From Planctomycetaceae bacterium (GTDB lineage Bacteria; Planctomycetota; Planctomycetia; Planctomycetales; Planctomycetaceae): a stretch of 32,372 nt of DNA. The position numbers and the translations under genes are program-made. The stretch covers positions 1-32,372 of the forward strand of contig JAGQQE010000021.1 of NCBI GenBank assembly GCA_020426345.1, given 5' to 3'. Positions 7,322-15,311 of the stretch are shown here, piece after piece. The stretch's first letter is position 1. Each line of letters opens with the position of its first letter. Below the pieces are notes generated by a model. It had not been told where the DNA came from. It was given only the letters and a program-made list of their open reading frames with translations, and searched no databases.

Positions 7322-8605
7322 ATGAACACGCCCGTCATTTTGTTTGTCGACGATGAGCAAGGCGTCATTAATGCCTGCCAGCGTGCACTTCGAAAAAGTG
7401 GATTTGAACTGCTCCTGACGACCTCAACGGATGAAGCGCTGGAACTGGCAAGGACACGGGAGCTGACTGTTGTTGTTTCCGACCAGCGAATGCCAGGCAT
7501 GGAAGGAACCGAATTGCTGGAACAGATCCGAAAGATTCAGCCGGATACCGTTCGGATGATTCTGACAGGGTACGCTGATATTACGGCTACGGTGGATGCG
7601 ATCAATCGCGGAGAAGTTTTCCGCTTCCTTGCCAAGCCATGGGATGACGCTCAATTGGTCGCCGTTCTGAATCGGGCGGTCGATCAGTACAACCTGGTGA
7701 TGGAAAATCGCCGGCTGAATGCTTTAACGAAATCACAGAATGACGAACTGAAGCTGCTGAACAATGAACTGGAAATCCGGGTGCTGGAACGCACTCAACA
7801 AGTCACGGACCTGAGTTCGCGACTGCGAGCCATGTTGAATGGATCGCTGAAAGTCTTTGCCCAGCTGATGGATGTCACCAGTTCCTCGATGGGCAATCAC
7901 TCCCGCCGCGTCGCTGAAATGTCGATGCTGATTGCGGAAGAACTTTCATTGCCGGACGAAATGCTTCGCCAGATTGAAGCGGGCTCTTTGCTACATGATA
8001 TTGGCAAGTTGATGCTGCCGGATGCCCTCCTGAAGAAGGATCCATTGCATCTGACCGCTGATGAGCGTTCGATGCTGCAGCAACATGTCCTGCGCGGCGA
8101 ATCGATACTGCAGGCGATTCCGTTCTTCAATGATGCTGCCTTGTTTGTGCGGCATCATCATGAACGCATGAACGGCACCGGATATCCAGACCGGCTTCAG
8201 GGCGATGAAATACCACTTGGTGCCAGAATTATCGCGGTCGCCGATGCGTGGGATAAACATCAGAACGATAAGAAGGCCTATTCCAGCAGAACCTCTTCCG
8301 ACGTTCTCAGGATGTTGAGAGACCGTGCGGGTGATCAATTCGATCCCGGCGTCGTCGACGCACTGGAGCGGAGCCTGGAACGTAACCGGAAAGCGGCCCA
8401 TCAGCTCGACAGCGTGGTCGAAGTCTACGCCGATGCACTCAGGCCCGGCATGGTCCTGGCCACCGCAATCAAGACGGACGCCGGAGCCATGCTGATGCCC
8501 GCCGAGACACAACTGACCCCGGAGAACATCTCACGCCTTCGAAGATTTTATGCACACACCATGCACGGGTTTCAGGTCTATCGGACGGCAGCAGAACTGG
8601 TATAA
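7322..8605 (+). CDS. Receiver-HD-GYP response regulator, probable cyclic-di-GMP phosphodiesterase
   Basis: A 427-residue protein; GAGGAA lies about nine bases before the ATG. The receiver (4-120) has D10-D11, D54 (SDQRMPG), T82 and K105. A coiled linker (about 125-170) is followed by the HD-GYP domain (about 172-365): H193 (NHSRRV), HD pair H225-D226 (LLHDIGKL) and the GYP motif with H279-H280-E281 and N284 through P289 (HHERMNGTGYP). The segment after DAWD is divergent from the usual DALTSDRPY. The family hydrolyses cyclic-di-GMP, promoting motility and biofilm dispersal when active. Residues about 370-427 form a small C-terminal domain of unknown type. It is last in the run, 90 bases after the receiver-PAS gene. 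Confidence 0.93.
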   Translation: MNTPVILFVDDEQGVINACQRALRKSGFELLLTTSTDEALELARTRELTVVVSDQRMPGMEGTELLEQIRKIQPDTVRMILTGYADITATVDAINRGEVFRFLAKPWDDAQLVAVLNRAVDQYNLVMENRRLNALTKSQNDELKLLNNELEIRVLERTQQVTDLSSRLRAMLNGSLKVFAQLMDVTSSSMGNHSRRVAEMSMLIAEELSLPDEMLRQIEAGSLLHDIGKLMLPDALLKKDPLHLTADERSMLQQHVLRGESILQAIPFFNDAALFVRHHHERMNGTGYPDRLQGDEIPLGARIIAVADAWDKHQNDKKAYSSRTSSDVLRMLRDRAGDQFDPGVVDALERSLERNRKAAHQLDSVVEVYADALRPGMVLATAIKTDAGAMLMPAETQLTPENISRLRRFYAHTMHGFQVYRTAAELV

Positions 8606-8621
8606 AAACCTCACGAGGGCC

Positions 8622-8675
8622 GGACACCGCAGGCGTCAGCCAGGGCATCTCGCAACGGTCCTGGACGCCCGTGTC
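8622..8675. terminator. Possible bidirectional terminator between convergent genes
   Basis: An imperfect hairpin pairs GACAC with GTGTC, GGCG with CGCC and CCAGG with CCTGG. It fills the short gap between the convergent HD-GYP and yraN genes and overlaps the yraN stop codon. No T-tract is present on either strand, so it may only be a structural or Rho-assisted end. Confidence 0.35.
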
Positions 8676-9069
8676 AGCCAAAGAACTGGCCGTTTCCGTC
8701 GGCTTCGAACGCATTCCTGAAGTGCTGAATCTCCGGCTGCTTGTTCTCTTCTGACCAGACGATTGAGATGACATCAAAGCGGGCCGCGTGGTCCAGACGT
8801 CGTTTTGCCTTCAGCCAGCCCAGAGCGGCCCGTGTGATTCGCCGCTGCTTCTCGCGATCAACAGCCTCAAATGGCTGACCATGACTTTGTGTTGATCGAG
8901 TCTTCACTTCAACGAAGACGATGCACGCACCGTCCATGGCAATGATGTCGATTTCACCGAACGTGTTGCGATGCTGCCGCTCGAGGATTCGATATCCCTG
9001 CTTCTTCAGAAACCGCACTGCGGCATTCTCGCCTTTGTCTCCCAGCAGGATTTGGAACAGTCTCTTCAT
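8674..9069 (-). CDS. yraN: YraN/UPF0102 family endonuclease-like protein
   Basis: A 131-residue protein of the usual family length (about 110-130). It shows the restriction-endonuclease-like core: GENAAVRFLKKQGYRIL, GEIDIIAMDG, FVEVKTRS and a DHAARFDVI block near the C-terminus. The acidic D in EIDII and the E-x-K in VEVKT are the nuclease-type residues. I start it at the ATG at 9069. The longer frame from 9099 would begin inside the T-tract and stem of a terminator that ends the upstream ribosomal operon, and 9069 gives the normal family N-terminus (MKRLFQILLGDKGE). The ribosome site is weak. It lies close to the trmD-rplS cluster, as in several bacteria. Confidence 0.88.
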   Translation of the reverse strand: MKRLFQILLGDKGENAAVRFLKKQGYRILERQHRNTFGEIDIIAMDGACIVFVEVKTRSTQSHGQPFEAVDREKQRRITRAALGWLKAKRRLDHAARFDVISIVWSEENKQPEIQHFRNAFEADGNGQFFG

Positions 9070-9086
9070 TCCATCGATCCGGCAAC

Positions 9087-9126
9087 AAAAAAACGGCATT
9101 CTGTGGAACCCCGGTTCCAGAATGCC
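9087..9126 (-). terminator. Strong Rho-independent terminator after rplS
   Basis: On the minus strand a near-perfect stem (GGCATTCTGGAACC against GGTTCCACAGAATGCC, two extra bases on one side) is followed after one base by seven T residues. It ends the ffh-rpsP-trmD-rplS transcript. It also excludes the upstream in-frame start of yraN, whose own start lies 18 bases past the T-tract. Confidence 0.88.
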
Positions 9127-9152
9127 GTTCAGTGGATAGCATCAACGACTCA

Positions 9153-9234
9153 GCGAACCAGGGTTCGCGGTCATTTGCAGCACCAAAGCGAGCGAACCAC
9201 GCGGTACGCAGACAGCGGTCTTGAAAACGCTGTC
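9153..9234 (-). other. Two stem-loops in the rplS 3' untranslated region
   Basis: GCGAACC/GGTTCGC (9153-9168, two-base loop) and GACAGCG/CGCTGTC (9211-9217 with 9228-9234) are perfect 7-bp stems. They lie between the rplS stop and the terminator. The spacer is about 140 bases, long for a terminator-proximal tail, so they may protect the message from 3' decay. The strand is inferred from the operon. Confidence 0.45.
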
Positions 9235-9270
9235 GTCGGCACCGTTGCGAGTGGCCCGTCCGTCAGATGC

Positions 9271-9657
9271 TTATTTGCCACCTTCGCCTACCTGAACTTC
9301 CCAGGGTTTTGCACGGCGTTCTTTGAGGCGGGTTGCTTTGCCGGTTCGTTCACGCAGGTAGTAGAGCTTCGCGCGGCGAACCCGAGCGTGTCGCTTCACT
9401 TCAACGGCGGCAACCTTGGGTGAGTGGACAGGGAAGGTGCGTTCAACACCTTCCCCCTGAACGACGCGGCGAACGGTAAACATCTCGCCTGTTCCCTGGC
9501 CGCGGCGTGCAATGACAACGCCACTGAAAATCTGGATGCGTTCTTTGTTGCCTTCCAGAATTCGAGTGTGGACGTCAACAGTGTCGCCAATCGTGAATTT
9601 CAGTGGGTCTTCACGCAGGCTCGACTGCTCTGCAATATCAAGTAGTTTGTGTCGCAT
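9271..9657 (-). CDS. rplS: 50S ribosomal protein L19
   Basis: A 128-residue protein, slightly longer than the usual 115. It begins with an acidic helix, then the SH3-like barrel typical of L19: [51 protein letters not shown]. The basic end is [23 protein letters not shown]. It lies at the 30S-50S interface. A ribosome site (AGGGAA) precedes the ATG. It is 33 bases after trmD in the classic rpsP-trmD-rplS order. Confidence 0.97.
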   Translation of the reverse strand: MRHKLLDIAEQSSLREDPLKFTIGDTVDVHTRILEGNKERIQIFSGVVIARRGQGTGEMFTVRRVVQGEGVERTFPVHSPKVAAVEVKRHARVRRAKLYYLRERTGKATRLKERRAKPWEVQVGEGGK

Positions 9658-9690
9658 GATTCGGGATTCCCTGTCAAATCTCTCTGAGTA

Positions 9691-10386
9691 TCAAATTTCG
9701 TCTGTCTTCTTCAGCAGATCGCTGCGTCGTTCGGACGTGCGAATCCGGCTTTGTTCGTCCTGCCATCGTTCGATGGCTTTATGATCACCGCTCAACAGCA
9801 CCTCAGGTACCACCATCCCTCGAAATTCTCTGGGTCGGGTGAACTGAGGATGTTCGAGCATCCCTGATTTACTAAACGAGTCATATCGACTGCTGGTTTC
9901 GTCTCCCAGAACGTCGGGAATCAGCCGAATGACTGTGTCGATGATCAGCATCGCAGGCACTTCTCCGCCGTTGCAGATAAAGTCACCCACCGATACTTCG
10001 GTTGGCTGCAGCCCCTCTCGAATTCGATCGTCGAATCCTTCATAGCGGCCACAAAGCAGGATCAGTCGTTCCTCTGTTGCCAGTTCTTCAACCAGCCCCT
10101 GATCCAGCTTTCTTCCCTGAGGCGTCATCATGAGAAGTCTGCCGGGTTTTGGTGTCTCGGCCTGAACCGCTTCGACACAATCAAACACCGGCTGACACAT
10201 GATCAACATCCCAGGGCCGCCCCCGAAAGGCTTATCGTCGATTTGCCTTCGTTTGCCGGGAGCATAGTCTCTGAAATTGTGAAGCCTGACATCCACAAGA
10301 CCGCGTTCGATTGCCAGTTTCAGAATGCTCTGTCCGAGGTAACCCTCAAACATCTCCGGAAACAATGTCAGAACGTCAAATCTCAT
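9691..10386 (-). CDS. trmD: tRNA (guanine-N1-)-methyltransferase TrmD
   Basis: A 231-residue protein that methylates G37 of tRNAs using S-adenosylmethionine, preventing frameshifting. SPOUT trefoil-knot signatures are present: LTLFPEMFEGYL at the N-terminus, GGGPGMLM-type loop (FGGGPGMLIM), LLCGRYEGFDDRI and SVGDFICNGGEVPAM, followed by the C-terminal domain with LEHPQFTRPREFRG. Length is normal. It starts 11 bases after the rpsP stop, so translation is probably coupled. Confidence 0.97.
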   Translation of the reverse strand: MRFDVLTLFPEMFEGYLGQSILKLAIERGLVDVRLHNFRDYAPGKRRQIDDKPFGGGPGMLIMCQPVFDCVEAVQAETPKPGRLLMMTPQGRKLDQGLVEELATEERLILLCGRYEGFDDRIREGLQPTEVSVGDFICNGGEVPAMLIIDTVIRLIPDVLGDETSSRYDSFSKSGMLEHPQFTRPREFRGMVVPEVLLSGDHKAIERWQDEQSRIRTSERRSDLLKKTDEI

Positions 10387-10397
10387 CGAACGCCTGA

Positions 10398-10763
10398 TTA
10401 CTCAGCGGCAGTTTCTGCTGGCTCAGCAGACTCTGCTGATTCGGCCGATGCTGCCGGAGCTTCTTCTTTGACCTTTGGTGCCTGCATTGGTGGAGGCGAT
10501 GCCGCGCTGCCGAACCTGTTGGTGCGGACCTTGCGAATCAGTGCATTCACTTTTTCGCTTGGCTGAGCGCCAACAGAGAGCCAGTAGTCGACACGTTCCA
10601 TTTTCAGGGAGACGCGTTTTGACTTGTCGGCAACCATGGGATCGTAGAAACCGACCTCTTCGATTGCTTTGCCGTCACGCTGAACTCGTGAATCCATGAT
10701 GCAGATACGGAAGAATGGACGGTGTTTGCGTCCCATCTTCTTCATTCGAATACGAACAGCCAT
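10398..10763 (-). CDS. rpsP: 30S ribosomal protein S16 with Ala/Glu/Ser-rich tail
   Basis: A 121-residue protein; AGGAG lies six bases before the ATG. Residues 1-85 are ordinary S16 (VRIRMKKMGRKHRPFFRI, VGFYDPMV, VDYWLSVGAQPSEKV). Residues about 88-121 form a low-complexity tail (AESAESAEPAETAAE at its end) absent from short S16 proteins. Such disordered tails are common in GC-rich lineages and probably lie at the ribosome surface. It heads rpsP-trmD-rplS. Confidence 0.97.
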   Translation of the reverse strand: MAVRIRMKKMGRKHRPFFRICIMDSRVQRDGKAIEEVGFYDPMVADKSKRVSLKMERVDYWLSVGAQPSEKVNALIRKVRTNRFGSAASPPPMQAPKVKEEAPAASAESAESAEPAETAAE

Positions 10764-10788
10764 TTCAACTCCTGAACGAACAAAACTT

Positions 10789-10829
10789 GCCTCAGCCAGC
10801 AGGAACGCGGTCTTTTAACGGACTGAGGC
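10789..10829 (-). promoter_or_regulatory. Stem-loop in the ffh-rpsP spacer
   Basis: On the minus strand GCCTCAG pairs with CTGAGGC across a loop of about 27 bases and is followed by AAGTTTTG. It lies between the ffh stop and the rpsP ribosome site. It may attenuate read-through from ffh into the ribosomal genes. Part of the loop (GTCCGTTAAAAGACC) resembles the start of the dispersed repeat, perhaps by chance. Confidence 0.4.
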
Positions 10830-10873
10830 TCCTGTAAACCAGTCGGTGATCCAATAAACTGAAGAGCATCCCG

Positions 10874-12358
10874 CTATTTTCGGTTCCGCTTCTTCTGCTT
10901 TTTCGCTTCTTTTCGTTGTTTCTTCTTCTTTTCTCTGAGTACGTCGCGATTGACCTGCGGCGGCTTCGCAACCCGAATCCCCCGCGGATCCATATCGCCT
11001 CCGGGATTCATGAAACCGCCGCCAGCCAGCTGCTGAACGGCCTTCATGCGATCTCGTGCTCCCAGATTCGACATATCCTGCATCATGCGGGCCATGCCGT
11101 TAAAGTCCTTCAGCAGCTTGTTGACATCTGCTGGCTGAACCCCGCTACCCCGGGCGATGCGATTGCGTCGACTGCGATCGATCAGATCGGCATTCGAACG
11201 CTCCGCCGGGGTCATGGCGTTTATGATACCTTCGATTCGCCTTAAGTCGTCCTCGGGATTCATATCCCCCATCATGTCGACCAGTTTTCCCATTCCGGGA
11301 ACCATCTTCATGATGTCACGCATGGAGCCCAGCTTCTTGATTTGCCGCATTTGCTTGCGGAAATCATCCAGCGTGAACTTGCCCTGCTGCATTTTCTGCT
11401 GCTGCAGCAGCATCTCTTCTTCGTCGAATTCCTGCTGGGCTTTTTCGAACAGCGACACGATGTCGCCCATGCCCAGAATTCGGCCCGCCATTCGATCGGG
11501 ATGGAAATCCTCCAGCCGATCCAGCTGCTCGCCCACACCGATAAATTTGATCGGTACGCCGGTTACAGCTTTGATGCTCAACGCGGCCCCGCCGCGCGAA
11601 TCACCATCCAGCTTGGTCAGGATCGCTCCGTCGAGCTCCAAAGCCTCGTTGAACGCTTTGGCACTGTTGACCGCGTCCTGGCCAGTCATCGCGTCGCAGA
11701 CCAGCAGAGCCTGATCCGGGGCGACACTGTTGTCGATTTGCTGGAGCTCCTTCATCAGGGAGCTGTCAACGTGCAAACGACCGGCAGTGTCCAGAATGAC
11801 GACCTTCGCGCCGACCTTCCTGGCCTCTGCAACTCCGTTGCGACAAACCTGGACCGGATTGCTCCTGCCCGGATCTTCGGAATAAACCGGACACCCAACC
11901 TGCTGGCCGATGACTTTCAGCTGCTCAATAGCTGCGGGGCGCTGCAGGTCTGCCGCGACCAGCAGGGGAGAATATCCCGCCTCTTTCAGGCGTCGAGCCA
12001 GCTTTCCGCAGGTTGTCGTTTTTCCGGATCCCTGCAGACCACACATCATGATCACGCTGATTCCGTCCCGTTTGACGGCCAGCGTGTGATCGACAGGCCC
12101 CATCAGGTTGATCAGTTCCTGATGAACAATCCCAACGATCTGCTCTTCGGGACGCAGCGACTTCAGAACCTTCTCGCCAATCGCCTGAGCGGTGACGCGT
12201 TTTACGAAATCCTGCGTGACGTCATATGCAACATCAGCCTCAAGCAGGGCTTGTCGAACCTGCTTCATACCATCATGGATATTGGACTCGGTGATCTTTC
12301 CGGTTCCCCGGAAAGCCGAGAAGGCCTTACCCAGACTTTGAGTGATGTTTTCGAACAC
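10874..12358 (-). CDS. ffh: Signal recognition particle protein Ffh (SRP54)
   Basis: A 494-residue GTPase that binds signal sequences and the SRP RNA and delivers ribosomes to the membrane receptor FtsY. It has an N-domain (1-90), then G-domain motifs: G1 at 107-115 (GLQGSGKTT), DTAGRLHVD at about 190, [10 protein letters not shown] at about 247. The methionine-rich M-domain runs from about 325 to 460 ([19 protein letters not shown]). A very basic tail ([20 protein letters not shown]) extends it beyond the usual 450 residues. The start codon is GTG, chosen because [12 protein letters not shown] is the normal family N-terminus. No SRP RNA gene was seen in this window. Confidence 0.97.
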   Translation of the reverse strand: MFENITQSLGKAFSAFRGTGKITESNIHDGMKQVRQALLEADVAYDVTQDFVKRVTAQAIGEKVLKSLRPEEQIVGIVHQELINLMGPVDHTLAVKRDGISVIMMCGLQGSGKTTTCGKLARRLKEAGYSPLLVAADLQRPAAIEQLKVIGQQVGCPVYSEDPGRSNPVQVCRNGVAEARKVGAKVVILDTAGRLHVDSSLMKELQQIDNSVAPDQALLVCDAMTGQDAVNSAKAFNEALELDGAILTKLDGDSRGGAALSIKAVTGVPIKFIGVGEQLDRLEDFHPDRMAGRILGMGDIVSLFEKAQQEFDEEEMLLQQQKMQQGKFTLDDFRKQMRQIKKLGSMRDIMKMVPGMGKLVDMMGDMNPEDDLRRIEGIINAMTPAERSNADLIDRSRRNRIARGSGVQPADVNKLLKDFNGMARMMQDMSNLGARDRMKAVQQLAGGGFMNPGGDMDPRGIRVAKPPQVNRDVLREKKKKQRKEAKKQKKRNRK

Positions 12359-12368
12359 GAATTCAATC

Positions 12369-12383
12369 GCCCCGTTTCGGGGC
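12369..12383 (-). promoter_or_regulatory. Hairpin over the ffh ribosome-binding region
   Basis: GCCCCG and CGGGGC pair with a three-base loop, ending about ten bases before the GTG start of ffh. The GGGGC arm is the only purine/G-rich candidate ribosome site there, so the hairpin could hold initiation down. Confidence 0.45.
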
Positions 12384-12625
12384 CTCTCAAAAACGCACGG
12401 ACTGCAGACGACGACACTGAATCTTCGGCCCGTAATTGTTATCGCAACTTGTTTTGCGACAACGTGTTACATGAAATGCAGCGGCCGGGGACCACAGTGC
12501 TGGAACCCGCGCGCAGAAAGAGCCGAAAAAATCGAAACGCGGATCATATCGTCGTCGTATGTCGCTGACAAGCCGTTCGTTTGCGGAGAATCAGAAAGGA
12601 AGAAGCTTCCGGAAACTGCCGCGGG

Positions 12626-12754
12626 CTGACCGTCCGTTGAAACATCCGGACGGGCTCACGCAGGATGACTGTAAACCGTCGTGTTTTGGTGTCTCCTGCG
12701 CGAGCCAGTCCCGTTTTTCAACAGGCGGCCAATTTCAACAGCGTGCTAAGCTAA
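12626..12754 (+). repeat. Dispersed palindromic repeat, copy C
   Basis: A complete copy lies between the ffh 5' end and the 3' end of the c-heme gene. The first stem is CCGTCCG (12630-12636) with CGGACGG (12647-12653) and a TTGAAACAT-type loop. The outer arms pair over about 30 bases: GTTGAAA...CGGGCTCACGCAGGA against TCCTGCGCGAGCC...CCCGTTTTTCAAC. The centre carries GTAAACCGTCGTGTTTT. A GCTAAGCTAA box (12745-12754), shared with the other copies in inverted form, contains the stop codon of the minus-strand gene. Confidence 0.8.
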
Positions 12755-14064
12755 GGAGTGAGATTCTCTGTGTTCAGCCCTGGCTGGCGGGAGCGAAATT
12801 CCGGGCATGTGTCGATCAGGATCTCTCGAATGGCTTGCCGATCTTCCGGCGAAAGATGTGAAAATGCCGGAGAAACGTCACGGCTATCCAGGATTTCATC
12901 AAGGCGCGACCAGATTCGATTCCTGACGCCCGGAGGCAAATTGGTGAATCCATCCGAATAGATGAGAAAGCTGCAGGGGTAACGGAAAAGGCGCGTCTTC
13001 AGGTCGAACTGTCTCAGGCTTCGATTCTGGGAGTCAAACGGTCCTCGGGACTCAAAATCCTCCACAAAGCTCGTCGTCCCCTTCACCGTATCCTGAAGCG
13101 GCCACTCATTACTGAAGAGCAGACCCTTCAGGACTTTTTCTGCCGCAGACGAGTATCGTCGTTCAGTCGATTCCGATTCGTGGTCCTCCGGCCTTCCCAG
13201 TGCTTTGTTCATGATGATTGCATCGCGGGCGGTGATCAGACCGGAATGGTTGGCCGCTGTGAGCACATTGTGAAACGTCGTCTGATGCTGCAAAACCATC
13301 AGGGCGACGATATCACTGTGGTCAGACAGATACGGTTTCGTGTTCACCAGGTCGGAAAGCCGTGTGATGTTGGCACCTGATTCCCGATCAAAGTCTTCCA
13401 CTTCGCCGTCCTGGTCCATCACGACATTTCCCATGTGGCTCATCGAGCCATGGGTTCCGGTGACATACCATCCGCCCCAGCGGTTTTCGAATGGACTTGT
13501 GTCGTCATTCAGGAAGGTCCCCAGTCGGTACACCGGTAATCCGCCGGCATCCGAATAGACAGATCGGACCATGTGCCCAGGTGTTCGCCTCGTATGTGTG
13601 CTGCCATGACACTGAAGGCAATGAGCAGTTTCTCGTTCGATGCGCGGGCGATCACCGGGTGTCTGTTCGAGCGTATAGAAGGTGCCGCCAAGTCGAGCGT
13701 CTGCTGCGGAGAGCTCCACGACTCCCCCGCGCTGCACCCATCCGACATAGACGTCATCGTTGAAATAGATGGCACGCGGGGTTCGCGGGGTGATCCGGCT
13801 GACCTGAAGGCTGGTTTTCGAGAACACCAGGACCTGAGACGAAACCGGTACCTGAAGTTCTTTCAGCACGGACTTCAGGTACCCATGATCGTCGTCCCAG
13901 TTCAGCCGGGTTTCTCCGCTATCCAGCCTTTCCAGTAGTCTGGCCACAGGGTCCGTGGCCTGAGACGTACTGTAATTGATCGGCTCCTGCTCGTAGTCCA
14001 GCTGAGCCACCGCATTCTGAATGAGGCAAACACAAACGATCGTGGACCGCAGGACCGTTTTCAT
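12751..14064 (-). CDS. Secreted mono-heme c-type protein of unknown function
   Basis: A 437-residue protein with an N-terminal signal peptide (basic MKTVLRS, hydrophobic core, VAQ cleavage-like site near 18-21). There is a single CxxCH heme site, C149-C152-H153 (AHCLQCHGS). Residues about 78-132 (FSKTSLQVSRITPRTPRAIY..., then VELSAADARLGGTFYTLEQ) form a well-defined segment like those of large planctomycete cytochrome-related proteins. The C-terminal 200 residues show no family I recognise, and most contain no further heme motif. It is likely periplasmic. Its stop lies within the TAAGCTAAG-type box of repeat copy C. The neighbouring heme gene, 134 bases upstream, points the same way. Confidence 0.75.
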   Translation of the reverse strand: MKTVLRSTIVCVCLIQNAVAQLDYEQEPINYSTSQATDPVARLLERLDSGETRLNWDDDHGYLKSVLKELQVPVSSQVLVFSKTSLQVSRITPRTPRAIYFNDDVYVGWVQRGGVVELSAADARLGGTFYTLEQTPGDRPRIERETAHCLQCHGSTHTRRTPGHMVRSVYSDAGGLPVYRLGTFLNDDTSPFENRWGGWYVTGTHGSMSHMGNVVMDQDGEVEDFDRESGANITRLSDLVNTKPYLSDHSDIVALMVLQHQTTFHNVLTAANHSGLITARDAIIMNKALGRPEDHESESTERRYSSAAEKVLKGLLFSNEWPLQDTVKGTTSFVEDFESRGPFDSQNRSLRQFDLKTRLFRYPCSFLIYSDGFTNLPPGVRNRIWSRLDEILDSRDVSPAFSHLSPEDRQAIREILIDTCPEFRSRQPGLNTENLTP

Positions 14065-14198
14065 TCTGAGGGCTCCAGCAGAGACGGATTCAATCGGGCG
14101 ATTCAGTTTTCCGGGACAGTGTTCTTTCCAGTTCTGGCGTTCGATTTCGCGTCAGAATTTCCAGCTTGAAATGAACGCCAGTGTCCCCGATGACCAGA

Positions 14199-14750
14199 CT
14201 ATTCGAGCACAGGGACTTTGTAAGAAATAGCGCCAATGGCCTGATTCTTCGGAACAGTCCTGTAGTTCTCATGGCACATGATGCACTTATCCATCACCAC
14301 AGGAACGGTTGTCGCAGCCAGCAGGAAGGATTTCCCATCTTCTGTGACCACTTCGTCATAGGATGCCTTGCCGGACAGTATTTCTTTGACAGCTCGTTTC
14401 TCAAAGCCGTCCTGCGGTAGATTTTCGTCGTTGTAAGGATGGCCGCTGGCATCAATCAGCCGTGCTTCGTGCCAGCCTTTTTCCTTCATCGCACCAAACA
14501 GGGCTTTGGCGGCAACCGCTGCGGCGATGGAATCTTCGTCTTCGACATAATGCTGGGTGATCAGGACGACGCTCGTTTTGTAGACGTCATCCAGGAGGCG
14601 AACTTCGCGACGAGCTCGCTCCACTGCCGCTGGTGACGGCTTTGCGGCTGCGGGACCTGCAAGCGCAGTTCCGCCGGATCGCTCGCCGGAAACAGCCAGG
14701 GTCACAACAATTCCCGCCAAAAGCACGAATGAGAGGGCGATTTTTTTCAT
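14199..14750 (-). CDS. Tll0287-like (DUF3365) heme-binding sensor-type protein
   Basis: A 183-residue protein. I chose the ATG at 14750 (MKKIALSFVLL), preceded by AAGGAAA; a longer frame exists but lacks a signal peptide start. A signal peptide or N-terminal anchor spans about 1-22. The rest matches the DUF3365/Tll0287 PAS-like fold: ARLIDASGHPYNDENLPQD, then FEKRAVKEIL and a C-terminal C156-C159-H160 (CIMCHENYR), with AIGAISYKVP at the end. The family binds c-type heme in the periplasm and is proposed to sense redox or gas ligands. It is divergent from the Rrf2 gene, with a palindrome between them, so control by that regulator is likely. Confidence 0.85.
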   Translation of the reverse strand: MKKIALSFVLLAGIVVTLAVSGERSGGTALAGPAAAKPSPAAVERARREVRLLDDVYKTSVVLITQHYVEDEDSIAAAVAAKALFGAMKEKGWHEARLIDASGHPYNDENLPQDGFEKRAVKEILSGKASYDEVVTEDGKSFLLAATTVPVVMDKCIMCHENYRTVPKNQAIGAISYKVPVLE

Positions 14751-14844
14751 TGAGCAATTTCCTTCACGGAGTCCGGGTTCTAATATCCGATAGCCACACC
14801 TAAAAACTGGAGAGGAATATCCTGTTACGAGACTACATTCGAAA

Positions 14845-14868
14845 AAACAGGATGTCAACATCCTGTTT
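14845..14868. promoter_or_regulatory. Perfect 11+11 palindrome, probable Rrf2 operator
   Basis: AAACAGGATGT and its exact reverse complement are separated by two bases. A further half site (ATCCTGTT) lies about 25 bases to the left and a partial one (CATCCTG) just to the right. The position is 21-44 bases before the Rrf2 start, in the divergent spacer with the DUF3365 gene. It suits autoregulation and control of both genes. Confidence 0.75.
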
Positions 14869-14888
14869 CATCCTGAGAAAGCGAATGA

Positions 14889-15311
14889 ATGTTCTCCCAA
14901 ACAGTGGAATACGCTCTGCGCGCGGTCGTTCATCTGGCAATGCACTCCCCGAAACCCCAGAAAACGGCGGATATTGCGGACGCGACGAAAGTCCCGAGTG
15001 CTTACCTTTCCAAGGTGTTGCAGGGTTTGAGAGAGAAGGAAATCGTGATTCTTCAGCGGGGAATTGGCGGAGGTGTCTCACTGGCACGCGATCCGGCGGA
15101 ACTGACGATTCTGGATGTGGTCAACGCTGTTGATCCCATCGAGCGAATTCATACCTGCCCCCTGGATCTGCCGGGGCACGGTGTTCGTCTTTGTGCACTG
15201 CATCAACGAATGGATAACGCACTGGCATCGATGGAATGTGCGTTCCAGCAAACAACTCTGAAGGAGCTGCTGGCGGATCCCAATCCCAGTGTTCCGCTCT
15301 GCCGCGACTAA
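14889..15311 (+). CDS. Rrf2-family transcriptional regulator, probable Fe-S sensor
   Basis: A 140-residue protein, normal for the family. A winged helix spans about 1-75 (SQTVEYALRAVVHLA, VPSAYLSKVLQGLREKEIV, RGIGGGVSLARDP). The region where IscR/NsrR/RsrR bind an Fe-S cluster contains C90, C102 and C117, with another at C138. The spacing (11 then 14 residues) is wider than in IscR or NsrR. Members respond to NO, iron or redox by changing cluster state. The adjacent palindrome is its likely operator and the divergent heme gene its target. GAGAAAG precedes the ATG. The exact signal cannot be told from sequence. Confidence 0.9.
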   Translation: MFSQTVEYALRAVVHLAMHSPKPQKTADIADATKVPSAYLSKVLQGLREKEIVILQRGIGGGVSLARDPAELTILDVVNAVDPIERIHTCPLDLPGHGVRLCALHQRMDNALASMECAFQQTTLKELLADPNPSVPLCRD

